A DNA stretch of 64,000 bases, taken from NCBI GenBank assembly GCA_029251405.1, contig JAQXDK010000007.1:1-64000 (forward strand), given 5' to 3'. This DNA comes from Flavobacteriales bacterium. Its GTDB lineage: Bacteria > Bacteroidota > Bacteroidia > Flavobacteriales_D > Parvicellaceae. Below, one piece after another: positions 13,732-22,674 of the stretch. A program made the position numbers and the translations under genes. Each line of letters begins with the position of its first letter. Position 1 is the first letter of the stretch. Below the pieces are notes generated by a model. That model made no database searches, had not been told where the DNA came from, and saw only the letters and a list, made by a program, of their open reading frames with translations.

Positions 13732-14544
13732 TTATTTAAAACGATAAGTAATAGAAATATCAGGACTCCATCCTAAATATTGATGCATTTGAGTAGCAAA
13801 ACAAAATATGAAACGCTGCTGTATTAAACTAAAGCCGAAACTTGCAAGATTTGGTTTAGTTCCCACCCCTCCATTTAATTTTAATTTATCATTAGGTTGA
13901 TAATTAATTCCTGCTAAAAAGGATGCTGGATAATTAATATTTTTTTCTACACCAGTATGTAAGATTAATTCTTTAGAAAAATTATAACTAGCACCTAACA
14001 TTATGTTAGTTGAAAGTCTCTCGTCATTATAATTGGCCAGCTTAGTAAACCCCAGATTATTAATAACAGCTCCTATTTTAATCTCATTTGTTAGTGTTGC
14101 TCCCATTCCTATTGTTGCTGAAAACAACGATTTATTGTTATAGAAATCACCTGCATTAATTTGGTAATAATTCATTTTAACACCACTATGGAAATTTTCT
14201 CCCATCATCATGGAATAACCTATTCCAATATTGTGCATTTGAAGATGTTTATTTCCGCTGTTAGAATAGTTGACTCCTAGTGCTCCTTTTTTTGTTGGTA
14301 ATCCATATACAAAATTAGATGTGGTAAAGTCTTTTATAAGGAATGGTTGAAAACTACTTATGCTAATGCTACTATTTTCTATTTTTGATAGTTGTCCTAT
14401 ATTGTTATTGATACTCCAAACATTTTCGTTATTGACGTCAAGTCCTCCCATTGCTGTACTGAATGCACCGCTATTTTGAAATAGTTGACTAATGATTTGG
14501 GAATGAAAAAATATTATTGACGTAATAATTAATAAATATTTCAT
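13732..14544 (-). CDS. PorV/FadL-like outer-membrane barrel protein
   Basis: A 270-residue protein with a signal peptide (MKYLLIITSIIFFHSQIIS). After cleavage it begins FQNSGAFSTAMGGLDVNNENVWSI (in parts), matching the opening of PorV- and FadL-like barrels, where a Gly-rich segment and 'N..I..' form an internal hatch. Repeated amphipathic beta strands follow, ending with SITYRFK. It may help localise or support the adjacent large barrel protein. The exact role is unknown. Confidence 0.55.
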   Translation of the reverse strand: MKYLLIITSIIFFHSQIISQLFQNSGAFSTAMGGLDVNNENVWSINNNIGQLSKIENSSISISSFQPFLIKDFTTSNFVYGLPTKKGALGVNYSNSGNKHLQMHNIGIGYSMMMGENFHSGVKMNYYQINAGDFYNNKSLFSATIGMGATLTNEIKIGAVINNLGFTKLANYNDERLSTNIMLGASYNFSKELILHTGVEKNINYPASFLAGINYQPNDKLKLNGGVGTKPNLASFGFSLIQQRFIFCFATQMHQYLGWSPDISITYRFK

Positions 14545-14566
14545 AGCTTAATTTACAAATAATGAA

Positions 14567-15250
14567 TTAACTATCTTTCTGTGAAGGTTGAAATGCTAAA
14601 TATTTTATGGATTTCCCTAATTCAATCCATTTTTGTTCGTAGAATGTTCGGATTTTAAGAATTTCACTTAAGGTGTCAATTTCGTTGTCAATGTAGCTAT
14701 TAATATTCTCGATGTCTTTTAAAGTTATATACTTCTTTTGTTCTATTTCTTCTTTAGTGAAATGATACAGTAAATCACTATCTGTTTTAAGATGTATGAC
14801 ACCATTTTTCTTCAAAAATGAGCAATACCTATTAATGAATAAACTAGATGTTAGTCTTTTTCTGGGTTTTTTAGGCTGAGGATCTGAAAATGTGAGCCAT
14901 ATTTCATGAATTTCATTTTCACCAAAAAATTTATCTATATAATCTATTTTTGATCTTAAAAATTGAACATTATTCAAGTTTTCTTCTAAAGCAATTTTAG
15001 CTCCTTTCCATATTCTGGCTCCCTTAATGTCTACGCCTATAAAGTTGATATTTGGAAATAGTTTTGCTAATCCTATAGTATATTCTCCAGCCCCACATCC
15101 TAATTCCAGAACAATTGGATTTTTGTTTTTGAAAATATTACTCCAAGAGCCCTTTACAACATGATCTTTGTCTGAGTAATTTATTTTGGGTTGAATTACA
15201 TTTGAGAATGATTTTAATTGAGAGAATCGTTTTAATTTATCCTTTCCCAT
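14567..15250 (-). CDS. trmB: tRNA (guanine-N7)-methyltransferase
   Basis: Methylates N7 of guanosine 46 in tRNA with S-adenosylmethionine. The class I methyltransferase motifs are clear: VLELGCGAGEYTIGLA, FIGVDIKGARIWKGA, and the TrmB hallmark WLTFSDPQPKKPRKRL. The frame stays open upstream to 15310, but the ATG at 15250 (MGKDKLKRFSQL) gives the normal family N-terminus and only a 14-bp overlap with gldC. Product 227 residues. Confidence 0.93.
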   Translation of the reverse strand: MGKDKLKRFSQLKSFSNVIQPKINYSDKDHVVKGSWSNIFKNKNPIVLELGCGAGEYTIGLAKLFPNINFIGVDIKGARIWKGAKIALEENLNNVQFLRSKIDYIDKFFGENEIHEIWLTFSDPQPKKPRKRLTSSLFINRYCSFLKKNGVIHLKTDSDLLYHFTKEEIEQKKYITLKDIENINSYIDNEIDTLSEILKIRTFYEQKWIELGKSIKYLAFQPSQKDS

Positions 15251-15614
15251 CTCCATCGAATTTCCCGCTTTTTGGTAAAATTTTAGTTTTTTCACCAAAA
15301 AATTCACCAAAATCTCTCATTGCGTTTGCTAATTGATCTTCACTAGTTGCTTTTTCGTAGCTGTTCGCAAGAGTCATAATGGTTTGGAACATCATTTTAT
15401 TCATTTCTTCAATAGACATTTTCTTGGTCCATAAGTCAAGACTAAAAGTTTCATTTTTTTGAGCATTCCACAAATAAATTAGTGCTGCTGAAGCATTTTC
15501 GCTTTCACCATCTCCTTGAGTCGAGCTCCATTGAAGATTCTCAGGAATTAAATTTTCATCCATAACCACTTCAATTGAGAACTTTTCTTTTTTTGTTATT
15601 TTATTTTGGCTCAT
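15237..15614 (-). CDS. gldC: Gliding motility protein GldC
   Basis: A 125-residue cytosolic protein without a signal peptide. The sequence matches GldC: an N-terminal K-K-E-K-F-S-I-E-V segment, ENLQWSSTQGDGESENASAA (in parts), LYLWN-like LIYLWNAQKNETFSLDLWTK, then a helical C-terminus with MRDFGEFFGEKTKIL. In Flavobacterium, gldC is next to gldB and supports gliding without being strictly required. Here it overlaps gldB by 14 bp and trmB by 14 bp, so the three are translated together. Confidence 0.88.
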   Translation of the reverse strand: MSQNKITKKEKFSIEVVMDENLIPENLQWSSTQGDGESENASAALIYLWNAQKNETFSLDLWTKKMSIEEMNKMMFQTIMTLANSYEKATSEDQLANAMRDFGEFFGEKTKILPKSGKFDGDGKG

Positions 15615-16626
15615 AAGTACTTAATAGTTTTTGAATATTTTTTTCTTTTAATATTTCTTTTATTTCTAGATCAGTCGCTTTAGCATAATCCTCAATAATT
15701 CTGTACCCTAGCCATATTCCTATGTGAGCAGGAGATTCACTACCAAAATTTTTGGTATATGGTCCTGGATTGAAGAAGTAGCTAATTTTATTAAAATCTT
15801 TTTCATATAATATTTTCTGATCAATAATATATTGCCAGATATATTTTTCGTTGTTTTCACACCATTTTAATTCATCTTTGTTATACCTAAATTTATTTTC
15901 AGGATCCTCATCCGGAAGAATCGAGTTCATTAGATAACTAATTTTACCATATGCTAGCATTCGGCTCAAAAAATCATCTCCTAGGTACTGTGGATTATGA
16001 GTCATTAAGTAGCCAAAAAGAACGTCAGATATAATATATTTCTCTTCCATTTTATTTTTGATGTAGTTGGGCAACGATTCTGTTGGGAGGAGCTTTATTA
16101 TTTTATTCTCAGAACCTAAGTACATATCTAATCCAATCCAAATAATAGAGTCAAACTCGTGAACATCTGCATTAAATAAGGAAAAAAATGTTCCTATTTT
16201 TTTGGGGCTATAAGTTTTTCCAAATAAGGTTTCGTATCTTGAGAGTCCTTTACCAATCTCATTCTTATAATAATCAATATTCGTAAATTTTGATTGAATC
16301 TCTTGTAGTATATTTTTAATTATAGAATCATTAATAAACAACCTTAATTTTTGTTTTGTTTCGATAGAAATCTTACTAGATGATATTTCTTCTTTTTTAC
16401 CAGCTCTAATCATTTTGACATAAAAATTTTCATAGAGTTCAGGATAATTGCGAAACTTTTGGTGAATCTCGTTAATACTATCATTAGTCAAACTTTGATC
16501 CAACCTTATAACACTGTAATCTTTCCAGTCATCATTATTTAACTCGACAGTATTACTATTCGAGTTGCATGATGTTACTAAAATCATGAAACATATTTTT
16601 TTTAAATATTTAATATATTTTTTCAA
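15601..16626 (-). CDS. gldB: Gliding motility lipoprotein GldB
   Basis: A 341-residue lipoprotein; the signal sequence ends in a lipobox (ILVTSC, Cys20). The body resembles GldB: a conserved VIRLDQSL-type start, helix-rich middle, LPNYIKNKMEEKYI, RMLAYGKISYLM, and a C-terminal HIGIWLGYRIIEDY. GldB is required for gliding and T9SS function in Flavobacterium. The start is TTG at 16626; no ATG precedes the signal peptide. Its promoter lies in a 62-bp intergenic region shared with the divergent barrel gene. gldB-gldC next to nadE is a known flavobacterial arrangement, here with one extra gene between. Confidence 0.85.
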   Translation of the reverse strand: MKKYIKYLKKICFMILVTSCNSNSNTVELNNDDWKDYSVIRLDQSLTNDSINEIHQKFRNYPELYENFYVKMIRAGKKEEISSSKISIETKQKLRLFINDSIIKNILQEIQSKFTNIDYYKNEIGKGLSRYETLFGKTYSPKKIGTFFSLFNADVHEFDSIIWIGLDMYLGSENKIIKLLPTESLPNYIKNKMEEKYIISDVLFGYLMTHNPQYLGDDFLSRMLAYGKISYLMNSILPDEDPENKFRYNKDELKWCENNEKYIWQYIIDQKILYEKDFNKISYFFNPGPYTKNFGSESPAHIGIWLGYRIIEDYAKATDLEIKEILKEKNIQKLLSTYEPK

Positions 16627-16634
16627 AGCTTCTG

Positions 16635-16642
16635 TAAAAGTA
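16635..16642 (-). promoter_or_regulatory. Likely -7 box for gldB
   Basis: On the minus strand the bases read TACTTTTA (TAnnTTTG with A at the last place), ending 8 nt before the gldB TTG start. The transcript would have almost no leader. Confidence 0.4.
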
Positions 16643-16665
16643 AAATTTGTTCGTTAAAAAAATTT

Positions 16666-16673
16666 TATGTTTG
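16666..16673 (+). promoter_or_regulatory. Bacteroidota -7 box for the PorT-family gene
   Basis: TATGTTTG is an exact TAnnTTTG match ending 15 nt before the ATG at 16689. The nominal longer reading frame from TTG 16647 would start upstream of this promoter, which supports the ATG at 16689 as the true start. Confidence 0.65.
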
Positions 16674-16688
16674 CATAAATATATTTCA

Positions 16689-17576
16689 ATGAATAAAATT
16701 ATCAGCTGTTTATTATTTTTTTTACCAATTTTAATACTTGGTCAATCATATACTTCAAATCCAATAATTGATCAACAAGAATTTAGAAAGGTAAGATTTG
16801 GTTTTTATACTCAAGGTTCTTTAGGTTGGTTAAACCCGGAACAACAGAAGATTTTTTCAAGAGGTACTCTTGGCTTTGGATCCGGATGGGGCTTCGATTT
16901 AGAAATTAATTTCAATAAAAACACATCTTTACGTTCAGGCCTAAATCTATCTAATTTTAAAGCTGGTTTAAATTATTTTGATACAGATTTAAATCCAAAT
17001 TTAGATGCAACTTATTTTGCACTAGATCAAAACGAAGATTTTATTAACTGGAATGAAGTTCTAACAAATACTAAAATTCCTGATACAGTTTTATATCAAT
17101 TATATTCAAGAAATTATAAGATAAACTATTTAAATATTCCATTAATCATAAAGTTCAAAACAAATGAAATTGGATACTTTACTTATTTTGGTGAATTTGG
17201 TGGAACATTAGGTTTTAAAACTAGCGCTAGTGTTGACGATGAAATTAAACCTTTTATTTACGATACTTCTTCTATGGGTTTCAATCATATTTTACCGAAT
17301 ACTAATCAAAAATTCATTGTTAAAGATATCAATATAGATAAGGGAACTCAGTCTATTAGAGTAGGTTTAAATATGGGGTTAGGTGCAGAATATAATTTAT
17401 CTGGCAATACTGCTTTGTTTTTTCAAATCAACTATAATTATTTTTTGAATAATTTATTAGTTAAAGAAGAGAATGAGATTTTTCTCAGAAAAGTAGACAA
17501 TAATGGTGCTTTCAAAAAGGTTGGAGTCAAAGCAATTCCAGGAAGTGTTGTTTTATCTTTGGGAATTATTTTTTAA
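16689..17576 (+). CDS. PorT-family outer-membrane beta-barrel protein
   Basis: A 295-residue protein with signal peptide MNKIISCLLFFLPILILGQ. The mature part looks like the small outer-membrane barrel family of Bacteroidota (PorT/OMP_b-brl_2): amphipathic strands such as FGFYTQGSLGWLNP and GWGFDLEINF, the characteristic YLNIPLIIKFKTN, FGGTLGFKTSA, VGLNMGLGAEYNL, and a C-terminal VVLSLGIIF ending in an aromatic residue. The family includes T9SS PorT, but this weak likeness does not identify it as PorT itself. It stands between gldB and nadE. Confidence 0.65.
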   Translation: MNKIISCLLFFLPILILGQSYTSNPIIDQQEFRKVRFGFYTQGSLGWLNPEQQKIFSRGTLGFGSGWGFDLEINFNKNTSLRSGLNLSNFKAGLNYFDTDLNPNLDATYFALDQNEDFINWNEVLTNTKIPDTVLYQLYSRNYKINYLNIPLIIKFKTNEIGYFTYFGEFGGTLGFKTSASVDDEIKPFIYDTSSMGFNHILPNTNQKFIVKDINIDKGTQSIRVGLNMGLGAEYNLSGNTALFFQINYNYFLNNLLVKEENEIFLRKVDNNGAFKKVGVKAIPGSVVLSLGIIF

Positions 17577-17614
17577 AATTCTTCAACATTTATAACTTCT
17601 TTTTTTAACCTTCT

Positions 17615-17622
17615 TAAATTTA
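17615..17622 (+). promoter_or_regulatory. Likely -7 box for nadE
   Basis: TAAATTTA (TAnnTTTG with a final A) ends 5 nt before the nadE GTG. If used, the mRNA is leaderless. Confidence 0.4.
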
Positions 17623-17627
17623 CAGTT

Positions 17628-18410
17628 GTGAGATACAAAAAAATAGAAGAATACATTGTTAGATGGCTATCTGATTATGTCTCAAATTCAGGTACTAAAG
17701 GTTTTGTTGTAGGTGTTTCTGGAGGTGTTGACTCTGCAGTGACTTCCACATTATGCGCAAAGACTGGGTTACCGACTCTTGTCATTAATATGCCCATTCA
17801 CCAAAAGGCTAATCAATTTGATAGAAGTAATGAACATATTGAATGGCTGACCAATAATTTTAACAATGTAAAGGGCATCCAGTCTGATTTGACAAAAGTC
17901 TTTGACTCCTTTTCTGAAATTCACCCTAAAAGTGAAAGTGATCTTTTGTCAATGGCTAATTTAAGATCTAGAATAAGAATGGCTAATTTATATGTTTATG
18001 CTTCAAATAATCAATATTTAGTTGCTGGAACAGGTAATAAAGTAGAAGATTTTGGTGTTGGGTTTTATACAAAGTATGGTGACGGTGGTGTTGATATTTC
18101 ACCCATTGCAGACTTAATGAAATCTGAGGTTTTCTCATTGGCTAAAGTATTAAATATAGTTCAGAGCATTCAAGTTGCTGCACCTACAGACGGACTCTGG
18201 GATGACGATAGAAGTGATGAAGAGCAACTAGGAGCAACATATGACGAGTTAGAGTGGGCTATGAATTATGCTGCTAAAAATTTAAATTCACAATTGACAT
18301 CAAGACAAAAAATTGTACTTGAAATCTATAAAAGTCATCACGAATCTAACGCTCATAAAATGATTCCGATACCAGTTTGTAAAATACCTTTAGAATTACA
18401 GAAAGTATAA
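17628..18410 (+). CDS. nadE: NH3-dependent NAD+ synthetase
   Basis: Amidates deamido-NAD to NAD with ATP and ammonia, the last step of NAD synthesis. The 260-residue protein is the short, ammonia-dependent form with no glutaminase domain. The ATP-pyrophosphatase P-loop is VVGVSGGVDSAVT at about residues 26-38; further signatures are NLRSRIRMANLY, AGTGNKVEDFGVGFYTKYGDG (in parts) and PTDGLWDDDRSDEEQLG. It begins with GTG. It converges with the ferredoxin gene across a 58-bp gap. Confidence 0.96.
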   Translation: MRYKKIEEYIVRWLSDYVSNSGTKGFVVGVSGGVDSAVTSTLCAKTGLPTLVINMPIHQKANQFDRSNEHIEWLTNNFNNVKGIQSDLTKVFDSFSEIHPKSESDLLSMANLRSRIRMANLYVYASNNQYLVAGTGNKVEDFGVGFYTKYGDGGVDISPIADLMKSEVFSLAKVLNIVQSIQVAAPTDGLWDDDRSDEEQLGATYDELEWAMNYAAKNLNSQLTSRQKIVLEIYKSHHESNAHKMIPIPVCKIPLELQKV

Positions 18411-18451
18411 TCTTAAGAATATCTATTTGGGATTACATCTCGCATTATTCC

Positions 18452-18465
18452 GTAATTTAAATTAC
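18452..18465. repeat. Perfect 14-bp palindrome between convergent genes
   Basis: GTAATTTAAATTAC is its own reverse complement and lies in the only sizeable tail-to-tail gap of the window (18411-18468), followed by TTTCT. It could act as a weak bidirectional terminator, but it holds only two G-C pairs. Confidence 0.25.
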
Positions 18466-18468
18466 TTT

Positions 18469-18789
18469 CTAAAAAGACTCAGGGGCTATTTCAATATTTA
18501 ACAAGTCAACATCTTTCGACATGGGTATTTGACATGCTAATCTACTATTTTGTTTAGAGTCCCAATTATCATCGAGCATTGCTTGTTCTGAATCGGAAAT
18601 AGGTGGTAATAAATTTTCTGAATTGATGTAAACATGGCAAGAGGCGCATAAAGCCATACCGCCACAGGTTCCCTCAATTGGATAGTTGTGAATTTTAAGA
18701 ACTTCCATTAAATTCAGATTCATATCGATAGGAGCTGAGACTGTTCTTTTTTCGTTATTTCTGTCTTTAATAATAATTTTTATATCCAT
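18469..18789 (-). CDS. 2Fe-2S ferredoxin, adrenodoxin type
   Basis: A 106-residue electron carrier. Four Cys bind the cluster: Cys42, Cys48 and Cys51 in TCGGMALCASC and Cys86 in LACQIP, the C-x5-C-x2-C spacing of adrenodoxin/putidaredoxin-type ferredoxins. The start codon follows the stop of the ferredoxin reductase directly. The reductase presumably reduces it with NADPH. The electron acceptor is not shown by the context; Fe-S assembly or an oxygenase are options. Confidence 0.93.
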   Translation of the reverse strand: MDIKIIIKDRNNEKRTVSAPIDMNLNLMEVLKIHNYPIEGTCGGMALCASCHVYINSENLLPPISDSEQAMLDDNWDSKQNSRLACQIPMSKDVDLLNIEIAPESF

Positions 18790-19800
18790 CTAAAACCCTT
18801 TGATTCCAGTTACCGTAGTATATTTTAATACATTATTTTTTTCAGGGTGAATTTTCTTAAATGCTGATTGAACCATTATTGCAGCTTCATGAAAACCACA
18901 TAAAATTAATTTAAGTTTACCATCATAGGTGTTCACATCACCTATAGCGAAAATTCCATCTACATTGGTAGAATAGTCTGTTGAATTATTTACTTTGATT
19001 GCATTTTTTTCTATCTCTAAGCCCCAATTTCCAATAGGTCCTATTTTTGGAGAAAGTCCAAATAGCGGCAACCAATTATCGCATTTGATATTCTGAGTTT
19101 CTTTATTCTTAGATCTGACATTTAAAAATATATTATCTTCTTTTTCATCTACTGAGTAAACTTCAGAATTTAAGATCATTTCAATCTTTCCTTCTTTAGC
19201 ATAATTTAGTGCTTTTTGAACGGAATCGTTATGAGCTCTAAAATTATCACTTCTGTGAATTAATTTAACACTTGCTGCATAATTCTTAGCAAAATAAAGA
19301 GCCCAATCCAATGCACTATCTCCGCCACCAGATATAACAATATTTTTTTTATCAAAAATTGAAGGCTCTTTAACAATGTAGTGAATGTATTTTTTTTCTA
19401 GTGTATGAAGATTTTCAATAGGAGGTTTTCTGGGTTTAAAAACACCTAAACCACCTGCAATAGCTACTATAGGTGCGGTATGAACTGTACCCTGTGTCGT
19501 GGTAACTTTAAAATTTCCGTTATTATCTTTTTCTAAAGTATCTGCAGTCTCACCCAAGGTGAACCCAGGGCTGAACGGCTTTATTTGTTCCATCAGTTTA
19601 TCAACAAGAACAGACGCTTGTATACTTGGGTAACCAGGAATGTCATAAATGGGCTTTTTTGGATAAATTTCAGCACACTGACCTCCAGGAATTGGAAGAG
19701 CATCTATTAAGTGGCACTTTAGCTTTAGAAGTCCAGCTTCAAAAACAGTAAAAAGCCCAACTGGCCCTGCACCAATAATAATAATATCTGTTTTAATCAT
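18790..19800 (-). CDS. Ferredoxin-NADP+ reductase, thioredoxin-reductase-like
   Basis: Flavoenzyme that passes electrons between NADPH and ferredoxin. The 336-residue protein has the FAD motif IIIGAGPVGLFTVFEAG at about residues 6-22, GGQCAEIYPKKPIYDIPG, the NADPH motif VISGGGDSALDWALYF, and the second FAD motif GIFAIGDVNTYDGKLKLI. It lacks the CxxC redox pair of thioredoxin reductase, which separates FNR type 2 (YumC) from TrxB. The next gene encodes the 2Fe-2S ferredoxin with no gap, a strong functional pairing. It lies 22 bp after purE. Confidence 0.92.
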   Translation of the reverse strand: MIKTDIIIIGAGPVGLFTVFEAGLLKLKCHLIDALPIPGGQCAEIYPKKPIYDIPGYPSIQASVLVDKLMEQIKPFSPGFTLGETADTLEKDNNGNFKVTTTQGTVHTAPIVAIAGGLGVFKPRKPPIENLHTLEKKYIHYIVKEPSIFDKKNIVISGGGDSALDWALYFAKNYAASVKLIHRSDNFRAHNDSVQKALNYAKEGKIEMILNSEVYSVDEKEDNIFLNVRSKNKETQNIKCDNWLPLFGLSPKIGPIGNWGLEIEKNAIKVNNSTDYSTNVDGIFAIGDVNTYDGKLKLILCGFHEAAIMVQSAFKKIHPEKNNVLKYTTVTGIKGF

Positions 19801-19822
19801 TTCTTTTATTAAACAAGGAATT

Positions 19823-20302
19823 TTAAAGCTCTTTATTGGAATTAAAAACTTTTTCTTTGAGATTATTTTTATACTCTTTCAGCTTATTGTAAATCATGGA
19901 ATCACTACTTCCTAATATTTGAGCAGCAAGTATTCCTGCATTTGCAGCACCGTCTAAGGCAACTGTAGCCACTGGAACTCCTTCAGGCATTTGTAAAATA
20001 GATAAAACAGAATCCCAACCATCAATCGAGTTTCTAGATTTAATAGGAACTCCAATTACCGGTAAGTTAGTTATGGAAGCAACCATTCCTGGTAAATGTG
20101 CTGCACCTCCTGCACCTGCAATAATGGTGTAAATTCCATTTTCTTTGGCTTTTTTGGCATATTCAAACATGAATTCAGGTGTTCTGTGAGCAGAAACAAT
20201 TTTAATATCAGTTTCAATCTCGAATCCTTTTAAAATATCTATAGCTTTTTGCATGATTGGAAGATCACTTTTGCTACCCATTATAATTCCAACTTTTTTC
20301 AT
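19823..20302 (-). CDS. purE: N5-carboxyaminoimidazole ribonucleotide mutase
   Basis: Class I PurE converts N5-CAIR to CAIR in de novo purine synthesis. The 159-residue protein has the [12 protein letters not shown] phosphate-binding loop, SAHRTPE, the active-site region [23 protein letters not shown] and [11 protein letters not shown]. Its start overlaps the purK stop by 4 bp, so the two-step PurK/PurE route is coupled. Confidence 0.97.
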   Translation of the reverse strand: MKKVGIIMGSKSDLPIMQKAIDILKGFEIETDIKIVSAHRTPEFMFEYAKKAKENGIYTIIAGAGGAAHLPGMVASITNLPVIGVPIKSRNSIDGWDSVLSILQMPEGVPVATVALDGAANAGILAAQILGSSDSMIYNKLKEYKNNLKEKVFNSNKEL

Positions 20303-21462
20303 TTTATTGATGTTACTTTAACTGTTTTTTTTATTTTTCTTCCAGCTTCAATAGCTGTATTTACATCTTTATTAACGACGGTAATGTGACCCATTTTCCT
20401 GTTAAGTCTTGATTTTTTCTTTCCATAAAAATGGGTGCTAACCCCAGGAATATCAAGAATTTTTTCAATATTTTTATATATAACATCTCCTTCAATTTTG
20501 TTTTCACCAACAAGATTCACCATCACCCCAGGAATTTTAATTTTGGTACTTCCAAGAGGTAAGTTTAGGATACATCTTACATGCTGGTCAAATTGTGAAG
20601 TTAGACAACATTCTATAGTGTGATGACCTGAGTTGTGAGGTCTAGGTGCAACTTCATTGATGAGAATTTCGTCTTGATCGGTAACAAACAATTCAACAGC
20701 TAAAAGACCTATGCAATTAATTTTTTTTGCAATATTAATTGCTATTGCTAATGCTTTTTTTTCAGTTTCCTTTGAAATGTCAGCTGGACACATAATATAT
20801 TCAACCAAGTTAGAATCTTCATTAAATTCCATTTCTGTTACAGGAAAACATCGCTCCTCTCTTTGATTTCTCGCTACTATTACTGAGATTTCTTTTTTAA
20901 TATTAACCTTTTGCTCAATTAAGCAATCTAGATTTGGTAGGCTTTCTAAATCACTTAAATTTTTCACAATTTTAACTCCTTTACCGTCATAACCAAATTG
21001 TGCACTTTTCCAGACTGCTGGTAAAGCGATATTTCCGCTTTTATAATCTTCAAGAATTGCGCTTACTTCTGAATAGTTCTTATAGTCAGAAGTAGGTAAA
21101 TTATTTGTTCTGTAGAAGTCTTTCTGAATAGACTTGTTTTGAATTATTCGAAGAGTACTGGAAGATGGATAAACGTTTTTACCAATTTTCTCTAAATATT
21201 CAAGAGCATCAGTATTAACATTTTCTATTTCTATAGTTACAACATCTACATCCTTGCAAAAATTAATAACATCGTCGTAATTTGTTAAGTCACCAACAAC
21301 GAATTCATTACAAATACTTTTACAAGCAGCATTTTGATCGGGGTCCATTACTTTAGTGAAAATATCATATCTGATGGTATCATAGAGTAACATTTTCCCA
21401 AGTTGACCACCTCCAAGAATACCAAGCTTAAAATCTGAACTAAAAAATTGTCTTTGATCCAT
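20299..21462 (-). CDS. purK: N5-carboxyaminoimidazole ribonucleotide synthase
   Basis: ATP-grasp enzyme that carboxylates AIR to N5-CAIR with ATP and bicarbonate. The 387-residue protein begins with [16 protein letters not shown], has the ATP-grasp core ([40 protein letters not shown] in parts) and [17 protein letters not shown]. It is first in a minus-strand operon purK-purE-reductase-ferredoxin, and its promoter is in the 96-bp region shared with hpt. Confidence 0.97.
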   Translation of the reverse strand: MDQRQFFSSDFKLGILGGGQLGKMLLYDTIRYDIFTKVMDPDQNAACKSICNEFVVGDLTNYDDVINFCKDVDVVTIEIENVNTDALEYLEKIGKNVYPSSSTLRIIQNKSIQKDFYRTNNLPTSDYKNYSEVSAILEDYKSGNIALPAVWKSAQFGYDGKGVKIVKNLSDLESLPNLDCLIEQKVNIKKEISVIVARNQREERCFPVTEMEFNEDSNLVEYIMCPADISKETEKKALAIAINIAKKINCIGLLAVELFVTDQDEILINEVAPRPHNSGHHTIECCLTSQFDQHVRCILNLPLGSTKIKIPGVMVNLVGENKIEGDVIYKNIEKILDIPGVSTHFYGKKKSRLNRKMGHITVVNKDVNTAIEAGRKIKKTVKVTSIK

Positions 21463-21482
21463 TTACTGTTATAAACAAAATA

Positions 21483-21490
21483 CAAATGTA
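21483..21490 (-). promoter_or_regulatory. Bacteroidota -7 box for purK
   Basis: The minus strand reads TACATTTG, an exact TAnnTTTG match ending 20 nt before the purK ATG. The same 8-mer, in the other direction, serves hpt, so this purine-gene intergenic region has matched divergent promoters. Confidence 0.65.
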
Positions 21491-21537
21491 ACTTACCAAA
21501 TTAAAGAAACAATCATTTTTCTGTAAAATGAAATGAT

Positions 21538-21545
21538 TACATTTG
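21538..21545 (+). promoter_or_regulatory. Bacteroidota -7 box for hpt
   Basis: TACATTTG, exact match to TAnnTTTG, ends 13 nt before the hpt ATG at 21559. A TTG at 21547 opens the frame slightly earlier but lies almost at the expected transcription start. Confidence 0.65.
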
Positions 21546-21558
21546 ATTGATAAACAAA

Positions 21559-22101
21559 ATGAAAAAAGTTAAACTTCACGATAAGCAATTCAGATTATTT
21601 ATTGAATCTGAAAATATTACTTCAAAAATCAAAGATCTTGCAGAAGTAATAAACCATGATTTTCATGATAAGAAACCCATTTTTTTATGTGTTTTAAACG
21701 GCTCATTTCTTTTTGCTTCCGAGTTGATAAAAAGATTTAATTATGATTGTGAGGTTTCTTTTGTGAAATTAGCTTCCTACGAAGGAGTTCAGACCACTGG
21801 AAAAATCAAAAATCTAATTGGCTTAAATGACGAAATAAAAAATAGAAATATTATTGTTGTAGAAGATATAGTAGACACTGGAAATACAATTTATTCAGTT
21901 TCTGAACAATTAAAAAAACACCACCCCTCTTCAGTTGAAATAGCAACCTTGCTGTATAAGCCAGAAGCTTATCAAAAAAGCATTCCAATAAAATATCCAG
22001 CTATTGAAGTTGGTAATGAGTTTTTAGTTGGATTTGGGTTAGATTACGATGGTTTGGGAAGAAATTTAGAAGATATTTATATAATAGAAGAAAATAATTA
22101 A
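21559..22101 (+). CDS. hpt: Hypoxanthine phosphoribosyltransferase
   Basis: Salvages hypoxanthine or guanine with PRPP to give IMP or GMP. The 180-residue protein has FLCVLNGSFLFASELIKR, VKLASYEG and the PRPP-binding loop IIVVEDIVDTGNTI; YKPEAY and the C-terminal VGFGLDYDGLGRNL are also typical. The ATG at 21559 (MKKVKLHDKQF) is preferred to the TTG at 21547. It leads the operon hpt-adk-obg-PAP2-crcB, with adk starting 1 bp after its stop. Confidence 0.94.
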   Translation: MKKVKLHDKQFRLFIESENITSKIKDLAEVINHDFHDKKPIFLCVLNGSFLFASELIKRFNYDCEVSFVKLASYEGVQTTGKIKNLIGLNDEIKNRNIIVVEDIVDTGNTIYSVSEQLKKHHPSSVEIATLLYKPEAYQKSIPIKYPAIEVGNEFLVGFGLDYDGLGRNLEDIYIIEENN

Positions 22102-22102
22102 A

Positions 22103-22672
22103 ATGCTAAATATTGTATTATTTGGACCTCCAGGAGCAGGTAAAGGAACACAAGCAGTGAGAATTAAAGACCATTATTCTTTAGTTCACCTATCTACTGG
22201 AGATATTTTTCGTCATAACATTAAAAATTCAACAGAACTAGGGGTTATGGCTAAAAGTTACATGGACAAAGGGGAATTAGTTCCTGATGAAGTTACCATC
22301 AAAATGTTGGAGTCAGAGGTTTTAAAACATCCAAATTCATCTGGTTTTATTTTCGATGGATTTCCTAGAACCACTACTCAAGCGCAAACTTTAGACGATT
22401 TTTTACATTCAAAAAATATTTCTATTACTAAAATGATTGCTCTGGATGTACCTGACGAAGAACTGATAGCTAGATTATTACTTAGAGGTAAAGATAGTGG
22501 AAGACCAGACGATCAAAATAGAGAAGTTATTGCAAATAGAATAAAAGTATACGAGGCGCAAACTTCAATTTTAGCTGATTACTATCGATTACAGAATAAA
22601 TTAGTTTGTGTTGACGGTATTGGATCAGTTGATGAAATCACCGACCGTTTATACGTAGCTATAGATAATTAA
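22103..22672 (+). CDS. adk: Adenylate kinase
   Basis: Interconverts ATP and AMP with two ADP. The 189-residue protein has the P-loop [11 protein letters not shown] at about residues 6-16, the AMP-binding [10 protein letters not shown], the [13 protein letters not shown] signature and the LID start [19 protein letters not shown], quoted in part. The LID is the short type with no zinc Cys. The next gene starts 2 bp later. Pairing of hpt, adk and obg is common in Bacteroidota. Confidence 0.97.
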   Translation: MLNIVLFGPPGAGKGTQAVRIKDHYSLVHLSTGDIFRHNIKNSTELGVMAKSYMDKGELVPDEVTIKMLESEVLKHPNSSGFIFDGFPRTTTQAQTLDDFLHSKNISITKMIALDVPDEELIARLLLRGKDSGRPDDQNREVIANRIKVYEAQTSILADYYRLQNKLVCVDGIGSVDEITDRLYVAIDN

Positions 22673-22674
22673 CT

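Noticed and set aside
16647-16688. Longer PorT-family protein from TTG 16647
   Set aside because: The start would precede the exact TATGTTTG promoter, and ATG 16689 begins a proper signal peptide.
18790-19800. Thioredoxin reductase
   Set aside because: No CxxC redox pair; a 2Fe-2S ferredoxin gene follows directly.
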